This document shows positions 34,723 through 44,087 of a DNA stretch of 64,000 nt, in pieces. Both the position numbers and the translations under genes were made by a program. Position 1 is the first letter of the stretch, and each line of letters begins with the position of its first letter. Origin of the DNA: Pseudomonadota bacterium (lineage in GTDB: Bacteria > Desulfobacterota > Desulfobulbia > Desulfobulbales > JAHJIY01); contig JAHJIY010000040.1 of the NCBI GenBank assembly GCA_018823175.1, positions 80,888 to 144,887 of the forward strand, given 5' to 3'. Under the pieces are notes generated by a model. That model did no database searches. It worked only from the letters and a program-made list of their open reading frames with translations, and was not told where the DNA came from.

Positions 34723-35691
34723 TCAACCGAAATATTTCTTCAGAAAATATTTCATCTTTGAGAGGACCAGTACCACACCGACCAGACTTCTATTTTGGTG
34801 CAATAAACGACAGAAAGAAAATATCAATTTATACTTCAGACTTGTCGGCGAATATGACAAGGCCTGTCTTGCAAGCTTATAAGCCTGCTCAATATTGCGC
34901 TTATCGAGCTGGCGGAATATCTCCCCGGCGACATAGCGTGCCTTGCCGGCCCGGCAATACTGCGCAAGATCTCTTTGGTCGGGATATTTTTCCAGGACCA
35001 GATCCAACGTCAGCAAGGTCTCATCCAGTAAATCAAGGGTCCGGTCACTGGCCCCGCTACCGTGCTTGCGATATCGACTAAGCACCTGATCAATTTTTAA
35101 AACCTTCCCCTGCAGGGCAACTTCAATAAAAAAAAGCCATTCGCTGACCGTCGGAATTCTGGGATCGAAACCCTTAATCGGACAGGCCGACCGTCGCACC
35201 ATAATGGAAGAAGCGCCCTGGATCCCGCCACGCGCGATAATATCCTCGGCACAGGTAATCTGTTCCCTTTTGAGCTGATCGCTGATGAACAATGTCTTGT
35301 TGGTTGCCGAGTCAAAAATTTCCACCGGATGATAACATAGAACCACCTCCGGATCTTTGAAAACCTCCACCTGGGCCGACAGTTTCCCCGGCAAAAACAG
35401 ATCATCGCCACCCATTATCGAGATTAATTCGCCGCGGCAGGCAAAAAAGGCGGCATTGCTGTTACCGGTAATCCCGAGATTATGTTGATTAAAAACCGGC
35501 TTGATGATCTTAGGAAATTTTGCGGCATACTCCTTGATGATCTCCTGATTCCCATCGGTAGAGGCGTCATCAGCCACGACTATTTCCATCTTTGGATAAT
35601 CCTGCCCCAGGACGCTATCCAATGTTTCGCGGATAAAATGCGCCTGATTATAGGTTATGATCATTACTGATACTTTGGGATTTTCAGACAT
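34723..35691 (-). CDS. GT2-family glycosyltransferase
   Basis: 322 aa. Motifs VSVMIITYNQAHFIRETLDS, VADDASTDGNQEIIKEY and SIMGGDDLFLPGKL (metal-binding DD) of the GT-A fold. C-terminal about 80 residues are helical and basic. Donor unknown. Located 17 nt after the wzx gene in transcription order. Confidence 0.87.
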   Translation of the reverse strand: MSENPKVSVMIITYNQAHFIRETLDSVLGQDYPKMEIVVADDASTDGNQEIIKEYAAKFPKIIKPVFNQHNLGITGNSNAAFFACRGELISIMGGDDLFLPGKLSAQVEVFKDPEVVLCYHPVEIFDSATNKTLFISDQLKREQITCAEDIIARGGIQGASSIMVRRSACPIKGFDPRIPTVSEWLFFIEVALQGKVLKIDQVLSRYRKHGSGASDRTLDLLDETLLTLDLVLEKYPDQRDLAQYCRAGKARYVAGEIFRQLDKRNIEQAYKLARQALSYSPTSLKYKLIFSFCRLLHQNRSLVGVVLVLSKMKYFLKKYFG

Positions 35692-35708
35692 ATCAAGAAA
35701 TCAACTCT

Positions 35709-37187
35709 CTAATCTTGTGAGGGAAGCCTGTTGGATAATATATCCAACAGTTTTCTTCTATCTTCAACTTCTATCGCAAACCAAGAAAAAAACATTACAA
35801 CCGACATCACGGTGACGGATTTAACCCAATCCATCTCAATATCAGACCAAGTAAGCCATGAGACGACTACTACAACCAACAAACCTAACAACCAGTGACA
35901 TTTCATCCGATAATTAAATTCAATATCGTATCGACTCTTGGCATAAAAACCATAATAAGCAAATAATAGACCATATAATATACTAAAAACTACGCCAATC
36001 CCCTGCAAGTCTTCCAAAACATAAATAGACACAAAAGATATCAACAAAAAACAGCCATTCCAAAGTAGTTCTGTGACAAAAAAAACTTTCATGTCAGCCC
36101 GAGCTAATACAGGCATAGCAACGACGTACGCTGCAACTTTAAAATAGTCTCCGATGAGCATCCACCGAAGTATCTTCAACGAATAATCAAACTCACTTGT
36201 ATAAAAAACATGGATAATCAGAGGTTTAAACAATATGACAATAGTTACCAAGGGAACAAATAATAAAGTTGTTAAATACAACAACTGGCCAACAAATTTT
36301 TGTCGTTGTTCCTTTTCCTGCATTCCAGCAAGGGTAGGCAAATAATAGGTGCCAAGTGACGTCAAAATAAGGGTCACATACATCATGCTTAGGGTCCAGG
36401 CAACGTCAAAAGTGCCGGCAGAATACATCCCCATACGATTTGCAATTAACGCACGGACAAAAAGTAATGTGCCTGTAGTCAAAAGACCAGTGACTACTGT
36501 TGTCCCACCTATAGAAAAAAAATGTTTTGCCTCCTCAACATTAATGCCAACAATTATCCTTTTTAATGCAGGCTTAAGCCAACCAGCAAGATAAGCTTTT
36601 GCAAAAACAACTAAAAACCCTGTTAAGAAAGAAATGCTTAACATCCAAACAAATACTTCCGGTTGGCCATCTTTAACCATTTGAGCAGTTTTATAAACTA
36701 CAGCCAAACTCGTTGCCGCAATGGATATCTGCCCCCAGGCCATAATACCAATCGCCCGGTAGCCATTCAATAATGCGTTAAAAAATGTATAAGCGACCGA
36801 GACCCATAAGCATAAAATCAACCATCGTACCAAAACAATCATTTGAGTAGTTGCTTCACCAAAAATCAATCTGGCGATATCATGGGAAAAACAGACTAAA
36901 CAGATAGAAATCAATACAGTGCAGGCAAAGGTTATCCAGAAAGAAGTCACAATGTAATCATCTCGACTAACTTTCCTTTTGCTCGATAATCCCTGAACCA
37001 AAGCAATTTGTCCCCCCATGGTTCCCACTGAAACTAGTAATTGCTGGATTTGTCTGACAATCGAGAACATACCGACCCCGACAGGCCCTAGCACTACAGC
37101 TAACACCTTTATTGAAAGAGCACCGAAAAACAAACTAGCGATAGTCCCGCTGCTTGTCTTAACAACGGCCTTCAGAATTTCACGCAT
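35709..37187 (-). CDS. wzx: Wzx-type polysaccharide flippase
   Basis: 492 aa, about 12-14 membrane helices (LFFGALSIKVLAVVLGPVGVG at the start, as in RfbX/WzxE). AT-rich compared with the neighbouring operon, like most wzx genes. Would flip undecaprenyl-linked repeat units to the periplasm. No Wzy polymerase or ligase is visible nearby, and a separate Wzm/Wzt exporter lies 18 kb to the left. Confidence 0.85.
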   Translation of the reverse strand: MREILKAVVKTSSGTIASLFFGALSIKVLAVVLGPVGVGMFSIVRQIQQLLVSVGTMGGQIALVQGLSSKRKVSRDDYIVTSFWITFACTVLISICLVCFSHDIARLIFGEATTQMIVLVRWLILCLWVSVAYTFFNALLNGYRAIGIMAWGQISIAATSLAVVYKTAQMVKDGQPEVFVWMLSISFLTGFLVVFAKAYLAGWLKPALKRIIVGINVEEAKHFFSIGGTTVVTGLLTTGTLLFVRALIANRMGMYSAGTFDVAWTLSMMYVTLILTSLGTYYLPTLAGMQEKEQRQKFVGQLLYLTTLLFVPLVTIVILFKPLIIHVFYTSEFDYSLKILRWMLIGDYFKVAAYVVAMPVLARADMKVFFVTELLWNGCFLLISFVSIYVLEDLQGIGVVFSILYGLLFAYYGFYAKSRYDIEFNYRMKCHWLLGLLVVVVVSWLTWSDIEMDWVKSVTVMSVVMFFSWFAIEVEDRRKLLDILSNRLPSQD

Positions 37188-37196
37188 TGATTGATT

Positions 37197-37913
37197 TTAC
37201 CGAGACCAAGAGAAATTGTCTTTGATTGTCTTGGCCGGAATTCCAGCGGCCATAACATTGGAAGGTATTGTTCCAGATACTAAACCTTTGGCGGCTATCA
37301 TCGACCCCGAACCGATTACAGAATTCTTTAACACAGAAACACCATGTGCCAGCCAGACATTGTCTTCTATTATCACTGGAGCAGTATTTTTTTGACCGGC
37401 AACTGTATGCCAGTCAGAATCAGTAATAACTACATCCCATCCAATAATCACATCCTTACCGATTGTTATCTTCTCTTCAGCCATAATTTTAGTATCAGCT
37501 GTAATCCCAGAGGCGGACGAATTCTCCTTACCGCCTATCAGAACTTTTGCATTATCATAAACTAAAATTGTAACACCTTGTCCAATGACAAAATCATTTT
37601 TTATTTCAAGGATTGCCCCTTCCGCAAGGATAATATTTATCGGACTAGTTCCTTCAAGAAAAGATTCAACAATGAGATTGCCATGCAAAATAAACTTAGC
37701 CCCTCGCTGTTTTTTTATGTTAACTTTGATCAATTTATTAGAAAAGCGAATGGCAGTAAATCGCCAGGCACCTGTTAACTTTAGTGAAAGACAGGCACCA
37801 TAAATTAAACTTATAAAAAACCCCACAGGACGTCTAAGATTTTTTGTGACCCACAACAAAGTAGGTGCATCCTTCAAATAATGCTTAATATTTTCTTTTG
37901 TTCTTCTTTGCAC
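37197..37913 (-). CDS. Hexapeptide-repeat acyltransferase
   Basis: 238 aa. The N-terminal hydrophobic part is followed by a left-handed beta-helix with GKENSSASGITADTKI, DVIIGWDVVITDSDWH, VSVLKNSVIGSGSMIAAKGL and the ending GIPAKTIKDN. Resembles polysaccharide O-acetyltransferases (LbetaH family). AT-rich like wzx. Confidence 0.8.
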   Translation of the reverse strand: MQRRTKENIKHYLKDAPTLLWVTKNLRRPVGFFISLIYGACLSLKLTGAWRFTAIRFSNKLIKVNIKKQRGAKFILHGNLIVESFLEGTSPINIILAEGAILEIKNDFVIGQGVTILVYDNAKVLIGGKENSSASGITADTKIMAEEKITIGKDVIIGWDVVITDSDWHTVAGQKNTAPVIIEDNVWLAHGVSVLKNSVIGSGSMIAAKGLVSGTIPSNVMAAGIPAKTIKDNFSWSR

Positions 37914-37918
37914 TTTGC

Positions 37919-39016
37919 TTACTTAAACTTATCTATTATTTCGACAATCTTTTCACAACTTTCTTCAGCCAAATGCGGCCCAATAGGCAAACTCAAGATT
38001 TCGCCGGAGAGCATCGTAGTCAAAGGAAAAGAATCTGCTCTTTGCATCATTTCATTATAAGATTTTTGCAAAAACGGCGGGTTAGGATAATGAATCAAGG
38101 ATTCTATCCCAAATTGGGATAAATAAGCTTGTAAGCTGTCTCTTTCGAAGGATCTAATTACAAATAAATGCCAGGCCGAAACAAATTCATCTTCAACCAA
38201 AGGCAAGATAAACTGCGAATTCTTGATATTTTTCAAATAATAAGCTGCAACTCTTTTACGACGATCATTCCACTCATCCAATACCGATAGTTTAACCCTA
38301 AGGAAAGCGGCCTGTAATTCATCCAGTCGGGAGTTTCTTCCTTTTAAATCATGTTGATATTTCTTCCCCGACCCATAATTTCTCAACAATCTAATTTTAG
38401 AAGCCAAGCAATCATCATTAGTAACAATCGCACCGCCATCACCTAAAGCACCTAAATTTTTCCCCGGATAAAAACTAAAAGCCGCAGCATCCCCTAAATT
38501 TCCTGTTCTTGCTTCGCAATATTCAGCGCCATGGGCCTGAGCAGCATCTTCAATAACTTGTAAGTTATATTTTTTTGCCAAATCCTGTATCGGCCCCATA
38601 TTCGCTGGAAGTCCATATAAATGGACAGGCATAATAGCTCGAGTCCGTTTTGAAATAACCTCTTCAATCCTTTCTACATCAATATTATAAGTTTTTTCAT
38701 TGGGCTCTACCGGTACAGGTGTTGCTCCCACAGATGACACCGCCAGCCACGTAGCAATAAATGTATTAGCAGGTACGATTACTTCGTCATTACACCCAAT
38801 ATCCATGGCCTGAAGAATCAAACATAGAGCGTCCAATCCATTAGCAACGCCAATACAATGCTTCACCCCACAATACTGGGCAAATTCACTCTCGAAAGCC
38901 TCTAATTCAGCCCCCATAACATACCATCCAGACTGCATAACACGAAGATATGCCAAATCAAGTTCAGCTTTCAATTCATCATAAGCTGCCCGAAGATCCA
39001 GGAAAGGTATCTTCAT
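37919..39016 (-). CDS. DegT/DnrJ/EryC1/StrS sugar aminotransferase (QdtB/FdtB-like)
   Basis: 365 aa, PLP-dependent. The Schiff-base Lys is in [33 protein letters not shown] and [11 protein letters not shown] are family motifs. With the cupin ketoisomerase that overlaps its start by 4 nt, it would aminate the 3-keto sugar to dTDP-3-amino-3,6-dideoxyhexose (Quip3N or Fucp3N). Confidence 0.9.
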   Translation of the reverse strand: MKIPFLDLRAAYDELKAELDLAYLRVMQSGWYVMGAELEAFESEFAQYCGVKHCIGVANGLDALCLILQAMDIGCNDEVIVPANTFIATWLAVSSVGATPVPVEPNEKTYNIDVERIEEVISKRTRAIMPVHLYGLPANMGPIQDLAKKYNLQVIEDAAQAHGAEYCEARTGNLGDAAAFSFYPGKNLGALGDGGAIVTNDDCLASKIRLLRNYGSGKKYQHDLKGRNSRLDELQAAFLRVKLSVLDEWNDRRKRVAAYYLKNIKNSQFILPLVEDEFVSAWHLFVIRSFERDSLQAYLSQFGIESLIHYPNPPFLQKSYNEMMQRADSFPLTTMLSGEILSLPIGPHLAEESCEKIVEIIDKFK

Positions 39017-39426
39017 TTCTCACTCTTCAAAGCTTTGATAAATAAATCATAATCCCGGTAATAATCATCTTCATCATAAAGATTTGAGGCCAGGGCCATA
39101 CAGACCGAACCGGAAGAAAAATTATCAAGTTCTCGCCAGATCATCGGACAGACATATAAGCCATAATATGATCGATTGAGGTGAAACCTCTTTTTTTGAA
39201 AACCATCATCAAGGACCACGTCAAAACTACCGGACATGGCAACGATCAGCTGATGCAAATCTTTATGGGCATGCCCCCCACGTTCGGCCCCGCCGGGAAC
39301 ATCGTAAAGATAGTAAACCCTTCTGATCTCGAAGGGGATATGATTTGATCCTTCAATAAAAGTCAGGTTACCGCGGGGATCTGAAATTTTAGGCAGGGTG
39401 ATTATCCGACAATCGGCCAGGCTCAT
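39013..39426 (-). CDS. dTDP-4-keto-6-deoxyglucose 3,4-ketoisomerase (FdtA/QdtA-like cupin)
   Basis: 137 aa. Cupin motifs [20 protein letters not shown] and [40 protein letters not shown]. Converts dTDP-4-keto-6-deoxyglucose to the 3-keto isomer; FdtA and QdtA give different C4 stereochemistry and cannot be told apart by eye. Overlaps both neighbours by 4 nt (ATGA), indicating translational coupling of a three-gene pathway. Confidence 0.9.
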   Translation of the reverse strand: MSLADCRIITLPKISDPRGNLTFIEGSNHIPFEIRRVYYLYDVPGGAERGGHAHKDLHQLIVAMSGSFDVVLDDGFQKKRFHLNRSYYGLYVCPMIWRELDNFSSGSVCMALASNLYDEDDYYRDYDLFIKALKSEK

Positions 39427-39917
39427 GAGGCAGACTCCAACCTTCTGATAATTTTGGCCGGATTGCCGGCGACCACGACGTTAGCGGGTACATCTTTGGT
39501 AACCACCGCCCCGGCGCCGACCATCGCGCCTTCCCCGATCGTTACCCCGGCCAGAATTGTCGCATTGGCCCCGATCGAAGCGCCCTTTTTCACATAGATA
39601 GGCAAAAGATTATACGGCTGCCTGCTTCTGGGAAAGACATCGTTGGTAAAAGTAGCGTTAGGGCCGATAAAAACATCATCTTCAATCCTGACTCCGTCCC
39701 ACAACTGAACGCCACTTTTAATCGTCACCCGATCACCGACCACCACATCATTTTCAATAAAAACATGATCACAGATATTGCAATCCTCGCCGATTCTGGC
39801 CCCGGACAGGATATGAACAAAGGCCCACACCCTGGTATTAACTCCGACCACAGAGCCATCCTCAACCAGGGCGGCCGGATGCTGGAAAAATCCCTGCCGA
39901 TTGTTCTCGACTACCAT
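39423..39917 (-). CDS. Sugar N-acetyltransferase (FdtC/QdtC-like)
   Basis: 164 aa left-handed beta-helix: [60 protein letters not shown] and terminal [13 protein letters not shown]. Gene order (acetyltransferase-ketoisomerase-transaminase) indicates N-acetylation of dTDP-3-amino-3,6-dideoxyhexose to Quip3NAc/Fucp3NAc. First gene of the operon that runs to wbpM. Confidence 0.85.
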   Translation of the reverse strand: MVVENNRQGFFQHPAALVEDGSVVGVNTRVWAFVHILSGARIGEDCNICDHVFIENDVVVGDRVTIKSGVQLWDGVRIEDDVFIGPNATFTNDVFPRSRQPYNLLPIYVKKGASIGANATILAGVTIGEGAMVGAGAVVTKDVPANVVVAGNPAKIIRRLESAS

Positions 39918-40466
39918 ATTGAACTCATTACCGTTAACAAGACAAAAAACAGTTTGGTCATAATTGCGCTGAAATCTTCAAGAAAATCAATAGTATCTGG
40001 AAAAAATAAAAAATTAAATTACCACAGAGGCCAAGAAACAGCAAGACCAAGACCAGGGACCGGAAAAATGATTATCTAGTGTCTGTCCAGAAATGCGGTT
40101 TTTTATTCGAGAACGAGGAGCTAGGATTTTGAAAAGCGCAGCGGACTGGTGTCCGTGAGCACTTTCAAAGAACGAAGCGACGACGTAATCGGAGAAAAAG
40201 ACCATTTGGAGAAAAAGGCCATTTATGGACAGGCACTATCTAATCAATCCCTGCTGAAGATGCGGGAAGTCAAAGTAGATCTTGCCTTTAGAGCAAAAAG
40301 ACATTATAAACTTCACCCTTGGAATCGATTATTTTATTTACTTTACGACCTCCAGAAAATCTTTAAGCTTTTAAGAGATAACCACTTGATTTTCTAGATT
40401 TATGTCTTAATTATTATTTTTCAAATTCACCAAACCATTTCTTCATATTTTTTCAGGAGGACCCTC
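39918..40466. other. Intergenic region with MITE-like element
   Basis: 549 nt between divergent genes. Contains the MITE-like element (40077-40238) and, further right, an AT-rich leader. The 82-aa ORF at 40149 starts inside the MITE and has no family signal. Confidence 0.5.
40077..40238. mobile_element. MITE-like element, 162 nt
   Basis: Terminal inverted repeats TAGTGTCTGTCCAGAAATG and the inverse of TAGTGCCTGTCCATAAATG (17 of 19 match), each beginning with TA, as for TA-target (IS630/mariner-type) insertions. Interior has a TTTGAAAAGC...GAGCACTTTCAAA imperfect palindrome and no transposase. Confidence 0.7.
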
Positions 40467-41849
40467 ATGAAGACTTCATTAAAAATACTTTTTGCCCTTA
40501 CTGCCCTGCTCGTTTTTACCGCCGCCGCCTACGCGTCCGAGAAACCGGCGATTACCGTGGTCTACACCGGAGAAATGCACGGTGAACTGCGGCCTACTCT
40601 GGCCTGCGGTGGAGAACTGCAGGGCGGGCTGGCCCGCCGGATGACCATCCTGGAAGAGCAACGGGCCGCGAAAAACAACAATCTGCTGTTTATTGATAAC
40701 GGTGGCTTCTTTGCCGACCCGGAAAGTACTAATCAGGAACTCACGGCGGTTAGCGGCCTGGAAATTTTGGATTATATGGGCCTTGATGCGATGAACCTGG
40801 GCAAACGGGAATTTTATTTTGGTCTGGATTTTCTGGCTGAGCAGGCCAAGAAGGTCTCTTTCCCCTTCATTTCAACCAATATTCAAGGCAAGGAAGAGCT
40901 GCCCTGGCTCAAAAAATATGTGATCAAGGAAATCGGCGGCCATAAAATCGCAATTCTGGGCGTCACGCCGATCAGTGAATTTACAGGTGAATATGGCCAG
41001 CCCTCCCTGCTCGAAAATATCACGATCGAAACCCCGCTCATGGCGATCAAGCAAACCATGGCCGAGATCGGCAAGCAGGCCGATGCCGTCATCCTGCTTT
41101 CCCAGCTGACGGTCAACCAGACCGCTTCTCTGGTGAAATTGGCCCCCGGCATTAACATGGCCGTGGCCCAGAGCGATAAGAGGACCTGCGAAACTACCCG
41201 CAAACCCGGCCAGATCATCGCGGCCAGCGGCATTAAAGGCCAGTTTCTGCTCTCAACCGAGATCACCATTAATAACGGCCGGGTGGAAGTCACCCCCAAC
41301 CCGCCGGTCGCTCTGGATGGTTCAGTCGAACATGTTCAGATTATTGATAAGATGATTGACGACCCCATTGTTCAACAACATAAAATGCAACAAGCCGCAG
41401 TAAAGGCCGCGATCGCCCAAAGAAAACTACAAGACGCCAATAACCCCGCGCCGGTAAAAACTTACCAGACCAAAGAAGAATTCATGGCGGCGGTCGCCGA
41501 AAGAAAAAAACTTCTCGCCAATAACCCCGCGCCGCAAAATACTTACCCGACCAAAGCAGAATACCTGGCGGCAGTGGCGGCCAAGAAAGCCGCGCAGAAA
41601 AAACAGCAGCCGGAATCAGCCACGGAAGAGAATAAGCCGGAAGCGGCCGCTGAAATAACCGACGATTCGGGCGATGAAATAATCGGCGGCCCGGACGGGG
41701 AAATAATCGGCGGGACGGTAATTCGTAACGGCCAGGTCGTTCCCGCCACGATCAGACGGAAAAGAACCAAAAGAGCCCAAGCCATCCTGGATCGACAAGA
41801 GGCCGAGAGAAAAGCGGCGGCGGAGGCAGCAAAGGGAGCGCAACCGTGA
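40467..41849 (+). CDS. Exported UshA-like protein with degenerate metallophosphatase motifs
   Basis: 460 aa. Signal peptide to about AYAS (23). The N-terminal half resembles the UshA/5'-nucleotidase catalytic domain, but key motifs are altered: TGEMHGE for the usual D-x-H-G start, IDNGGFF for the DAGD block, and LGKREFYFG for GNHEFDFG, so metal binding is doubtful. The C-terminal part has two near-identical modules of about 32 residues (NNPAP...KTYQTKEEFMAAVAE / NTYPTKAEYLAAVAA), then acidic and basic tails. Overlaps the next gene by 4 nt. Confidence 0.7.
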   Translation: MKTSLKILFALTALLVFTAAAYASEKPAITVVYTGEMHGELRPTLACGGELQGGLARRMTILEEQRAAKNNNLLFIDNGGFFADPESTNQELTAVSGLEILDYMGLDAMNLGKREFYFGLDFLAEQAKKVSFPFISTNIQGKEELPWLKKYVIKEIGGHKIAILGVTPISEFTGEYGQPSLLENITIETPLMAIKQTMAEIGKQADAVILLSQLTVNQTASLVKLAPGINMAVAQSDKRTCETTRKPGQIIAASGIKGQFLLSTEITINNGRVEVTPNPPVALDGSVEHVQIIDKMIDDPIVQQHKMQQAAVKAAIAQRKLQDANNPAPVKTYQTKEEFMAAVAERKKLLANNPAPQNTYPTKAEYLAAVAAKKAAQKKQQPESATEENKPEAAAEITDDSGDEIIGGPDGEIIGGTVIRNGQVVPATIRRKRTKRAQAILDRQEAERKAAAEAAKGAQP

Positions 41850-42289
41850 ACAAAAAACAGGCAGCAATTGTCCTGCTCCCCATCACCCTCCTGCTATTCC
41901 TCGTCATCAGCGGCTGCGCCGGCATCATGGATGCCGGCCGACCGCCGGCCACCGATGAGGAAATACTGCGAACCAAGATCAACCTCCTGAGCCAGGCCAA
42001 AAAAGACAATAAATGGGACATTGTTTACCGGATGTATGACGCCGCTTACCAAAAGACCATTTCAGAACAGGCCTTTCTCGCAATGAATCGGGGGGTTACA
42101 TTTGGCGAATACACCATCGAAAAAATCGAGATTGACCAGACAGGACGCAAGGCCCAGGTAACGATCAGAAGCGATGTCATGGCCCAGGGCATGAATTTCA
42201 AAAATTCTCCTGCCGTGCAGCATTGGATCAAGGAAGACGGCGAGTGGCATTGCCAGGTGAAAACAGCCGAACAGCTCTTCAGCCGATAG
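41846..42289 (+). CDS. Small lipoprotein, function unknown
   Basis: 147 aa. GTG start in a GTGA overlap with the preceding stop. Lipobox VISGC (Cys about 16). The mature part (IYRMYDAAYQKTISEQAFLA, QHWIKEDGEWHC) resembles NTF2-like/DUF4878 domains seen in small periplasmic lipoproteins. Probably coexpressed with the UshA-like protein. Confidence 0.7.
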   Translation: MNKKQAAIVLLPITLLLFLVISGCAGIMDAGRPPATDEEILRTKINLLSQAKKDNKWDIVYRMYDAAYQKTISEQAFLAMNRGVTFGEYTIEKIEIDQTGRKAQVTIRSDVMAQGMNFKNSPAVQHWIKEDGEWHCQVKTAEQLFSR

Positions 42290-42308
42290 AGATTGATGGC
42301 GGGCCCCC

Positions 42309-43379
42309 ATGCGATCTTCTTCCGGTGAACATTTCATCGCCCTTGATCACGTTAGGGCCCTGGCGGCGTTCATCGTCTTTGCCTGGCACTTTACCCACTC
42401 GACCAATGGTTACCCGGTCCCCTTCGCTTATGTCCCGAATATCTTCCCCCTCGCCCTCCTCGATGAGGGCCAAACCGGCGTCGCTCTCTTTATTACCCTC
42501 AGCGGTTACCTGTTCGCCAAGCTCCTCGACGGCAAGTCCATTTACTACCTGCCTTTTTTGTGGAACCGGATCCTGCGCCTCTTCCCCCTGCTGGCCGTAG
42601 TTCTCCTGATTATCGGGGTCCAGCAGCTGCTCCGCGGCAACAGTCTTTCCTTCTATGCCTTTGATTTGCTGAAAGGAGCAATCTTCCCCACCCTGCCCAA
42701 CGGCGGCTGGTCAATTACCGTGGAGTTTCATTATTACCTGATTCTGCCACTGTTTCTGTGGATGGTTGCCAGAGCAAAACTGCTGCCCCTTTCGATCATT
42801 GCGGCGGCCATTGCCCTGCGCTTTTTTCTCTACCAGCAAAATGGTGAAATTCAATCCCTGGCCTACTGGACAATTATCGGCCGAATCGATCAATTCGCCC
42901 TGGGCATGCTGGTTTATCAATGCCGCGCCCAGCTCGCCGGTCGGCACCTGCGAGCGGCCAGCGTCATCGTCGCCTTCATGATCTTCTATTGGTATTTTGA
43001 TGCCAGAGGCGGCTTCCTACTCTATCCTTCCTACCCTTCCCCCAGTCGGCTCTGGATCCTGCTGCCGACCATCGAAGGAATTGCCTATGCGGTCGGCATC
43101 GCCTGGTATGACAATTCATTCACCCCCTCGACCACCGGAATTTCCGGATTGATCGGCCGGATCGGCGAATATTCCTACTCCATCTACCTGCTGCACTTTT
43201 TCGTCGTTTTTCTGGCCGCCAGGTTTGTCAACGAGCAGGTCATGGCCATCTCAAATTTCTATCTCGCCTGTCTCTGGGCGCTTATATTCTTTGTCTTAAT
43301 GACGATCCCGGGATATCTCAGCTTTCGTTTCATTGAAGCGCCTTTCCTTAAATTGAGAAAACGCTATATTGTTGGGTAA
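42309..43379 (+). CDS. Acyltransferase 3 family membrane protein (OafA-like)
   Basis: 356 aa with about ten membrane helices. Signature LDHVRALAAFIVFAWHFTHS (Arg/His site), GGWSITVEFHYYLILPLFLW and a late GRIGEYSYSIYLLHF segment match OafA/YrhL O-acyltransferases, which acetylate surface polysaccharides at the inner membrane. ATG at 42309 is 19 nt after the lipoprotein gene. Confidence 0.9.
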   Translation: MRSSSGEHFIALDHVRALAAFIVFAWHFTHSTNGYPVPFAYVPNIFPLALLDEGQTGVALFITLSGYLFAKLLDGKSIYYLPFLWNRILRLFPLLAVVLLIIGVQQLLRGNSLSFYAFDLLKGAIFPTLPNGGWSITVEFHYYLILPLFLWMVARAKLLPLSIIAAAIALRFFLYQQNGEIQSLAYWTIIGRIDQFALGMLVYQCRAQLAGRHLRAASVIVAFMIFYWYFDARGGFLLYPSYPSPSRLWILLPTIEGIAYAVGIAWYDNSFTPSTTGISGLIGRIGEYSYSIYLLHFFVVFLAARFVNEQVMAISNFYLACLWALIFFVLMTIPGYLSFRFIEAPFLKLRKRYIVG

Positions 43380-44087
43380 GGATTTTGGTAGGTTGAAGGT
43401 ATAAGGTTGAAGGTATAAGGCTGAAGGTTGAAGGCTGGGGGCTGAATAACAATTACAAATTTGCAGAGGCATATTTTAAAAATAGGGCATCTTTGTGAGA
43501 AGTACCCTGCTGATGAGGTATAAACTTCGCAACAAGACAGATAAACAACCGAAGGGTGAGTTCAATCTCCTGAATCTCGCAAAGAAAAAATTCCAGGCAA
43601 TATATTAAACAGCTTGCTTAGCTTCGCTCGCAAAGACGAGGATAAATAAGCCCCCCTACGGCAAGCCACGGGGTGGCTTCACAAAGGAATTTAGCAAACT
43701 AACTGCGCAAGAAGCGGGGTATTTACCAAAAAAAAATTACCCCGTATCCTTCCACCTTCTACCTTCCGCCTTCTACCTTCCACCTTCCACCTTCCACCTT
43801 CTACCTTCTACCTTCTACCTTCTACCTTCTACCTTCTACCTTCTACCTTCCACCTTCTACCTTCCACCTTCCACCTTCCACCTTCTACCTTCCACCTTCC
43901 ACCTTCTACCTTCCGCCTTCTACCTTCCACCTTATACCTTCTACCTTCCACCTTCTACCTTCCACCTTCCACCTTCCACCTTCCACCTTCCACCTTCCAC
44001 CTTCCACCTTCTACCTTCCACCTTCTACCTTCCACCTTCTACCTTCCACCTTCCGCCTTCTACCTTCTACCTTCTACCTTCAAATCC
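43380..44087. repeat. Heptanucleotide repeat tract between convergent genes
   Basis: Right after the acyltransferase stop (43388-43450) come units GGTTGAA, GGTATAA, GGCTGAA. A unique segment with a small hairpin (AAGCCAC-GGG-GTGGCTT, about 43662-43679) follows. Then about 47 uninterrupted period-7 units of CTACCTT / CCACCTT run from about 43748 to 44082. On the minus strand these read GAAGGTA / GAAGGTG and begin 8 nt after the stop of the minus-strand gene. Confidence 0.9.
43614..43637. repeat. Dispersed TTGC...GCAA hairpin, copy 1
   Basis: TTGCTTAGCTTCGCTCGCAA followed by AGAC; near-match to 52879-52902 (TTGCTTCACTTCGTTCGCAA, TGAC). Confidence 0.5.

Noticed and set aside
40149-40397. 82-aa + strand ORF
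   Set aside because: Starts inside the MITE-like element, has no ribosome site or recognisable domain.
43747-44085. CRISPR array
   Set aside because: Strict 7-nt period without spacers; a simple tandem repeat, not repeat-spacer units.
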